From contig NW_001915115.1 of assembly GCF_000208925.1 (NCBI RefSeq), positions 1-22,165 of the forward strand: a stretch of DNA of 22,165 nucleotides. The letters run 5' to 3'. This DNA is from Entamoeba histolytica HM-1:IMSS. Its lineage: Eukaryota; Evosea; Mastigamoebida; Endamoebidae. The notes beneath the pieces were generated by a model, which saw nothing but the letters and a program-made list of their open reading frames with translations, was not told the origin of the DNA and made no database searches. The translations under genes and the position numbers were made by a program. Below, piece by piece: positions 17,035 to 22,165 of the stretch (its first letter is position 1; each line of letters starts with the position of its first letter).

Positions 17035-17466
17035 CTAAGTAATTGGTGGTAACGAAATTTCTTCAACGCCTCGTTCAGTGGCACTATTAAGTTGTTTGTC
17101 TGTTTTTTCTTTTTCTTCATAAGAAGGAAAAATAACTGGTGGGAATGATGGAGCCATTGGAAACATAACAGGTGAAAAAATTGTTCTTTTTTCATGAGGT
17201 TGGGTTGGGTATTCAGGTTGAACAAATGAATCTGAACAAATAAGTTCTTCTTCATAATGTTTTTTGGACAAATGAAGTTCCAATTCATTTCGAATTAAAT
17301 ATAAGAGTTGAACTTCTCTATTCATTTGAAGTTCAACCATTTCAAGTGTTTGTTCCATCGTCTTTAATTTCTTTTCTACCAAATTAATTTGTTGTTTTAA
17401 ATCTGTTTTTTTTTCGGTTGTACAATCCTCACTTTGTTTTTGTTCTTCACTTTGTTTTCTTTTCAT
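17035..17466 (-). CDS. Small coiled-coil protein with proline-rich tail (143 aa)
   Basis: One exon. Residues 1-20 are basic and Gln/Glu-rich (MKRKQSEEQKQ). About 22-68 is a coiled coil with leucine/methionine heptads (INLVEKKLKTMEQTLEMVEL). The rest is Pro/Phe-rich (TIFSPVMFPMAPSFPPVIFP) and ends in a polar tail. A basic stretch next to a zipper-like helix could suggest a DNA-binding or scaffold protein, but no bZIP signature is clear and no family is recognised. It lies 80 bp upstream of the TFIIH p34 start on the same strand and is divergent from the SPRY gene by 176 bp. The frame is clean and the composition is coding-like, so it is probably real. Confidence 0.75.
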   Translation of the reverse strand: MKRKQSEEQKQSEDCTTEKKTDLKQQINLVEKKLKTMEQTLEMVELQMNREVQLLYLIRNELELHLSKKHYEEELICSDSFVQPEYPTQPHEKRTIFSPVMFPMAPSFPPVIFPSYEEKEKTDKQLNSATERGVEEISLPPIT

Positions 17467-17642
17467 ATATTTTTCAATCTTATAAGCTCTTAACTAGTGT
17501 AGTCTTTCATTTCAATTACATTAATTAATCTTATCGAAAAGAAAGTATTTTGTAAACTTCAAAAAAAAGAGGAGTTTAGAAAAAAAATAAAAGAATAATA
17601 AAAACTTAAAAAAAAAGAAAATCATTAAACTAAATTTTATCA

Positions 17643-18802
17643 ATGCAATACAAATTGTTAAATCTATTCCAGTTACCAGAACATGCTTTAGATATGGTAT
17701 TTTCTAACTTAAGTAATGAAGACTACATAAAAATGGTTGAAGCTTATGAAGACTTTATACCCCAACAAATGTCATTATCAAGATTAAAAGGTATTTTTGG
17801 TGAGAAGATTGAGATTGAAAAAAAATTAGAAAACCGAGGATGGCATTACCTTATTCGTAAACTTATTAAACAAGCTCATCCACAAGAGTTGGTTTCTAAT
17901 ATAAGTGACAATAGATTTTTTACTGTATCTGGGAGAAAATACTCTCCTACAAGTGCTAAACATATGAATTTGTGCACTCATATTGGTCAATATCCTTTTG
18001 GTCCAGAAAAAATGGTTGGTATTATGACAAACCCAAACAATGAACGTGTTATTATGGAATCAAATATCTATTATTTTGAAGTAACATTTGATAAAATAGA
18101 TAACCCATTTGAATATACTTTTGCTATTGGACTTTGTCCATTACATTATAAAAAAGTTTGTTTATATTCTTAAATTAAACTATATAAATAAGAGTCATTA
18201 AATAGGATAAATTCATTGGTTGGGAAGAAAATTCTATTGGATATCATTCAGATGATGGTAAAATGTTTTATAACAGTCCAAAAGGAAAGGCATTTGCAAA
18301 ACCTTATGGACAAGGAGATACAGTTGGTTGTGGATTTGATGTTTCAAATCATATTGTTTTCTTTACAATAAATGGGGTTAGTCTTCCTCTTATTCCTGTT
18401 AAAGAAAATGCTTTTTACCCTGCTATTAGTTTAAGAAGTTACAAAGACTTTACTATCAATTTTGGAGAAGAACCTTTTAAATATGATGTTTATCATTTTA
18501 AAACAAAAGATGAAGTTAAGGATGGTCATAAAGACCAAAGTAGTGAACAAATCTTTGATAAATCAAACTTGCTTTTCAGTTCTAAAATGTTAAATCACTT
18601 CTTAAACTCAGAAGATGAAAGTTCTGGTTCAAATAGTTTCAACCCAACTAATTCAAAATGTGAAAGAATGAATAAAGACGAAATAAGTGAAGATGGAAGC
18701 AATAGAGATAGTTCTGATAATGAAGGGTCTGAGGATGAAGAATTAGAAGAATCAATAGATGAAGATACTGATGAAGACACAAGTAGTCTTTTCTCTGAAT
18801 AA
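17643..18802 (+). CDS. SPRY-domain protein with F-box-like N-terminus and acidic tail (2 exons)
   Basis: Exons are 17643-18155 and 18206-18802; the 50-bp phase-0 intron 18156-18205 starts GTTTGT and ends AATAG, giving 369 aa. Splicing joins the two halves of a SPRY domain (about residues 95-270): SNIYYFEVTFD and FAIGLCPLHYKK in exon 1, then DKFIGWEENSIGYHSDDGK, GDTVGCGFDVSNHIVFFTI and YPAISLRSY in exon 2. The wording is closest to RanBPM/SPRYD-type domains. The first 35 residues (LPEHALDMVFSNLSNEDYIK) look like an F-box, which would link the protein to SCF ubiquitin ligases; this is inference. The last 50 residues are almost all Glu, Asp and Ser. Partners are unknown. The stop at 18171 seen without splicing lies inside the intron. 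Confidence 0.9.
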
Positions 18803-18944
18803 TCAGTTCAGTATTATATAACAATTTTTAGTCAATATTTTTGTTTTATAAAACAAACAATTTCATAAGTCTTTAAACCAAAATTTTTCTTTTACGTTTG
18901 ATTAGAAGTAATAAAATAACAACTACAAAAGGAGTTTAGAAAAT

Positions 18945-18949
18945 GAACT
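18945..18949 (+). promoter_or_regulatory. GAAC box upstream of the truncated Hsp70 frame
   Basis: The context is AAAATGAACTTAAAG, a perfect AATGAACT. The following ATG at 18958 stops after eight codons; the next ATG is at 18999. It marks a possible live promoter for the Hsp70 fragment or a remnant of one. Confidence 0.5.
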
Positions 18950-19063
18950 TAAAGTAAATGAGTTTAACAAGTTATATTGCTTAACTAAATAACACAAAAT
19001 GGTTTTCATTCTACTATCCATTGAAACTATAATATCTTGTTTTAATGGTTAAATTTATAATAG

Positions 19064-20239
19064 GAAATTGAAAGAAAATATAAGAAAGATATTAGTGGGA
19101 ATGCACGAGCTGTTAGAAGATTAAGAACAGCATGTGAAAGAGCAAAAAGAACATTATCAAGTGCAAGTGTTGCTAATATTGAAGTTGATCAATTATATGA
19201 AGGAATTGATTTTTATACATCTATTACACGAGCTAGATTTGAAGAAATCAACATTGATTTATTTAAATCAACTATTGGACCAGTTTCAAGAGTATTAGAA
19301 GATGCTAAAATAGATAAAAGTAGTATTGATGAAGTAGTATTGATAGGAGGAAGTACAAGAATTCCAAAAGTCGTTGAGATATTAAAAGAATTTTTCAATG
19401 GGAAAGAACCAAATAAAAGTATTAATCCAGATGAAGCAGTTGCGTATGGAGCAGCAGTACAAGCAGCTATATTAACAGGAACCGGAGGGAAAGCAACAGA
19501 AGATGTGTTATTACTTGATGTTGCACCACTTACACTTGGAATAGAAACAGCAGGAGGAGTTATGACAGCATTAATTCCTAGAAATTCAACAATTCCAGCA
19601 AAGAAATCCGAAATATTTTCTACATATGCAGATAATCAAGCAGAAGTATTAATTCAAGTATTTGAAGGAGAAGCATCAATGACAAAACATTGTAATTTAC
19701 TTGGAAGATTTGAGTTAACAGGAATAGCACCAGCACCACGAGGAGTACCACAAATCGAAGTTACATTTGACATTGATGCAAATGGAATATTAAATGTAAC
19801 AGCAGAAGATAAAAGTAGTGGAAAGAAGAATAAAATTACTATTACAAATGACAAAGGAAGATTAAGTAAAGAAGATATTGATAAAATGATAAGAGAAGCA
19901 GAGAAATATAAAGCAGAAGATGAAGAGAATAAGGCACGAATTGAAGCAAAGAATCAAATAGAAAATATGTGTTATTCAATGAAGAATAGTATTAAAGAAA
20001 TGGGAGATAAAATAAGTGAAGAAGATAAGAAGAAAGCAGAAGAAATAATAGAAAAGAATTTAAAATGGGTTGATAACAATCAAAATGGAAGTAAAGAAGA
20101 ATATGAGAAGAAAAAGGAAGAAGTTGAAAAAGAAATTGGAGAGATTTATTCAAAAATAACTCAAGGAGGAAGAGGATTTACAGGAACTAGAAACACGGAA
20201 AAAGAAAATAAAGGACCAAGGATTGAAGAAGTTGATTAA
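19064..20239 (+). pseudogene. 5'-truncated cytosolic Hsp70 (about the last 390 residues)
   Basis: The frame opens straight after a TAG at 19061-19063 and runs 391 codons to TAA. It begins at the Hsp70 segment [16 protein letters not shown], near residue 240 of normal Hsp70, so subdomains I and much of II of the ATPase are missing. From there it is well kept: [48 protein letters not shown], the linker [14 protein letters not shown], the substrate-binding domain ([20 protein letters not shown]), the helical lid and the cytosolic IEEVD ending; GGMP repeats are absent. The first in-frame Met is about 165 codons in. ATAATAG|GAA looks like a splice acceptor, so a one-codon exon ATG at 18999 with donor GTTTTC is conceivable but off-consensus. 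It is either a recent pseudogene or a headless Hsp70; no internal stop argues for recent loss or retained use. Confidence 0.8.
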
Positions 20240-20504
20240 ATAAAGAAGAAAAGAATATGTACAAATAATAAGAAAAGTAATTAATTAAAATCATTTGGTT
20301 AATAAATAAAATAATAAAAAATATAATAAAGAATAATAAAATAAAAGTATTTTAATTAAAATAATTTGTTAAATTCATTAATACTCATTTGTTAAATTTT
20401 CTTTTATAACAATAATGAATATTCAAATTGTTATGTTAACTTAATGAATCATCAAATGATAATATTCAATAATGAATAGAATATATATGAATATGATATA
20501 ATTG

Positions 20505-20534
20505 TAATACATTTAATTTTATTTAAATGTATTA
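20505..20534. repeat. 12-bp perfect inverted repeat, 6-nt loop
   Basis: Arms TAATACATTTAA (20505-20516) and TTAAATGTATTA (20523-20534) surround TTTTAT. It lies 266 bp after the Hsp70 stop in nearly pure AT DNA, where such palindromes can arise by chance. Confidence 0.55.
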
Positions 20535-21379
20535 ATAAAATCATTCATTAATTGAAAATAGTAAGACAGTAATAAGTTTATTAACAATATTAATTGTATA
20601 ATAAAGATATTAAAAATATATTAAATGTATAATATTAGATTAATGAATAATAATTAAATAATTAAATACTTTAGAAATATTAATGAAATTCATTTCATAC
20701 TTTATTATTTTTCATTTTAATATTGATATTAATATTTTATAATATTAAATGTTTATTGTTTATGTTATTTTGAACATTATTTATTTCATTTGATTTTTGA
20801 TAAATTTCATTTATTTTTATTGATTTTCAGACTCATCAAAATACTCTTTTTATTCATATATTTAACTTTATACGAAATAATAAATGATAGATTATATTTT
20901 TAATTTTGTGGTAAAATATTATATTTATTCAATTTGCATAATTATAAATATTACCAATATTAATATATTTATTGTTGAAGTTAAATTTAAATAGTTTAGT
21001 TGATTTCATTTGATTATATTATTCATTTTTATTATATAATTATCGTTAAGTAATTTAGAAGAAGTACTTTTATTAATGTTGGTTATGAAATTATTAATCC
21101 ATTATCTAAAATTAAATTATGATTTATATCTATGAATTTGTTGTTTATTAAAAAGTAAAAATAATAAGTAAGATATTAATATAAAAATATAGATATAATT
21201 ATATTGAATGAAATTTAAAATAGTTATAAAATTCTAGGATTAATTGAAATTATTATTTTTTAGATAATCAAAAATAATTAATATGGTTAATTGAAACTAT
21301 TTAATAGAAATAATAATTGAATAATGTTTTAGTTCAATATATTGATGATGAATAAGAATCAAAATGGTAATTCTTATTT

Positions 21380-21570
21380 AAGGCAACGAAAAAAAGCAAA
21401 TAATTGAAAAAGAAGAGAATGAATGATATAAAAGAATAAAAAGAAAGTAAAAAGTAGAAGAAGATGAAGAAAGAATAAAAGTAGAAAGGAGAGAATATAA
21501 AAAGAAAGAAGATAAAGTGTAATAAAACAAAAGAGATGATAAAGGAAGAAAAGAATGAAAAAAATAAAGG
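21380..21570 (+). other. Purine-rich strand-asymmetric tract
   Basis: About 190 bp of the plus strand is A and G with very few pyrimidines (AAGAAGAGAATGAATG-like text). Open frames on the minus strand here are only Phe/Ser/Leu low complexity. It is similar in character to the tract upstream of the PH gene and is possibly a decayed Lys/Glu-rich coding region or a structural tract. Confidence 0.5.
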
Positions 21571-21604
21571 ATGCAAATTTTATTGAAACAAATAAAAAAA
21601 GCAC

Positions 21605-21673
21605 AAAATTTAATGATGCAAAATTTAATGATGCAAAATATTTAGCAACATATTTTATTGATGCAAAATATTT
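21605..21673. repeat. Short tandem repeats, AAAATTTAATGATGC and GATGCAAAATATTT
   Basis: Two perfect 15-bp copies of AAAATTTAATGATGC lie at 21605-21634. A related 14-bp unit GATGCAAAATATTT occurs at 21630 and 21660, exactly 30 bp apart, and a weaker match GATGCAAATTTTA is near 21570. The short plus-strand frame across them repeats the peptide word DAKF/DAKY. It is probably a degenerate minisatellite. Confidence 0.6.
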
Positions 21674-22165
21674 TGAAATAAAAATAATTCATCATTTGAT
21701 ATTATTACATTTGATAATAAATTATATTATATATTAAATACATCATATTTCTTTATTATTTATCTTTCTTTTCTTTTTATTATTTCATATATTAAATTAT
21801 TATTCATTCATTTATTATTTATATTTCATTTATTTAATAAAATGAAAATGAAATTGTAAAATATCAATCAATTAAATATTCATGAATAATAATTTATTAA
21901 TATTTAATAATTGAAATAACAAATAATAATGTAACAATAATGATATATTCAATATATTCTTTATTTGATTTGTTCAATATTAGATTATTCTATTTCATTA
22001 TCATTTCATTGTCTTCATTATTTTATTTCATTATTTCATATTCATTTATTATTTTTTAAAATCAAATAAACAATAATATTGATATTTATTCATCATATTC
22101 ATTTAATATAATAAATATACAAAACATTTCAGAATAAAGAATGAATAATTAAGAATGAAAATATT

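Larger units (their letters stand above)
20240..22165. other. Long AT-rich gene-free region
   Basis: About 1.9 kb after the Hsp70 stop, to the window edge. It is composed of A/T runs with scattered ATTCATT and TAATAAT words, with stops in every frame. No recognisable protein, tRNA or retroelement was seen. It contains an inverted repeat (20505-20534), a purine-rich tract (about 21380-21570) and short tandem repeats (21605-21673), listed separately. Confidence 0.65.

Noticed and set aside
20505..20534. Transcription terminator after the Hsp70 fragment
   Set aside because: Hairpin terminators are not used by eukaryotic mRNA genes, and in pure AT DNA of this length such a palindrome is expected now and then by chance.
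21334..21604. Two overlapping minus-strand open frames rich in Phe, Leu and Ser
   Set aside because: They are low-complexity translations of a purine-rich plus strand, with no promoter box and no domain.
20240..22165. tRNA or other structured RNA genes
   Set aside because: No cloverleaf-like GC pairs, no GGTTCGAATCC-type box and no internal promoter were seen; the region is nearly all A and T.

Overview
The window looks like a stretch of Entamoeba nuclear genome from the very AT-rich histolytica/dispar/nuttalli/moshkovskii side of the genus. Reasons: intergenic DNA is almost only A and T; genes are close together, on both strands, with no operons; introns are tiny (45-64 bp) and all start GTTTGT or GTTTGC and end TAG; and many start codons are preceded at about 20-35 nt by a GAAC(T) box, the core-promoter element known from E. 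histolytica. The exact species cannot be fixed from the sequence alone.

Layout, left to right. (1) 1-725: decayed reverse-transcriptase fragment of a non-LTR retrotransposon, cut by the window edge. (2) 783-2794 (-): two-exon papain-family cysteine protease with a cysteine-rich tail and C-terminal hydrophobic anchor. (3) 3047-4412 (-): two-exon TAF6, divergent from (4) 4553-5325 (+), an N-myristoylation-motif RING protein whose last intron and exon are easy to miss. (5) 5439-5786 (+) small coiled-coil protein, convergent with (6) 5861-6073 (-), a 70-residue two-span membrane protein. (7) 6248-6559: direct repeat, A20 run and a doubtful short reading frame. (8) 7227-8007 (+): three-exon tetraspanin, convergent with (9) 8060-9958 (-), an unrecognised coiled-coil protein. 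(10) 10413-12377 (+): PH-domain/coiled-coil protein, convergent with (11) 12498-14252 (-), a divergent Sec23-like COPII protein. (12) 14360-15394 (-): BAR-SH3 protein. (13) 16070-16954 (-): three-exon TFIIH p34/Tfb4 subunit, behind (14) 17035-17466 (-), a small coiled-coil protein. (15) 17643-18802 (+): two-exon SPRY protein with an F-box-like N-terminus and acidic tail. (16) 19064-20239 (+): cytosolic Hsp70 lacking about the first 240 residues. (17) 20240-22165: about 1.9 kb of AT-rich DNA with no gene seen.

The genes do not form one pathway. They fall into transcription (TAF6, TFIIH p34), membrane traffic and shaping (Sec23-like, BAR-SH3, PH protein, tetraspanin), protein turnover and folding (RING, SPRY/F-box-like, Hsp70, protease) and unknowns. 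Eight introns were assigned by splice signals and domain continuity. The most interesting points are the headless Hsp70 with its own GAAC box, the protease with Trp at the usual oxyanion-hole Gln, the hidden RING exon and the very uniform splice and promoter signals. No tRNA, rRNA or CRISPR array was recognised.
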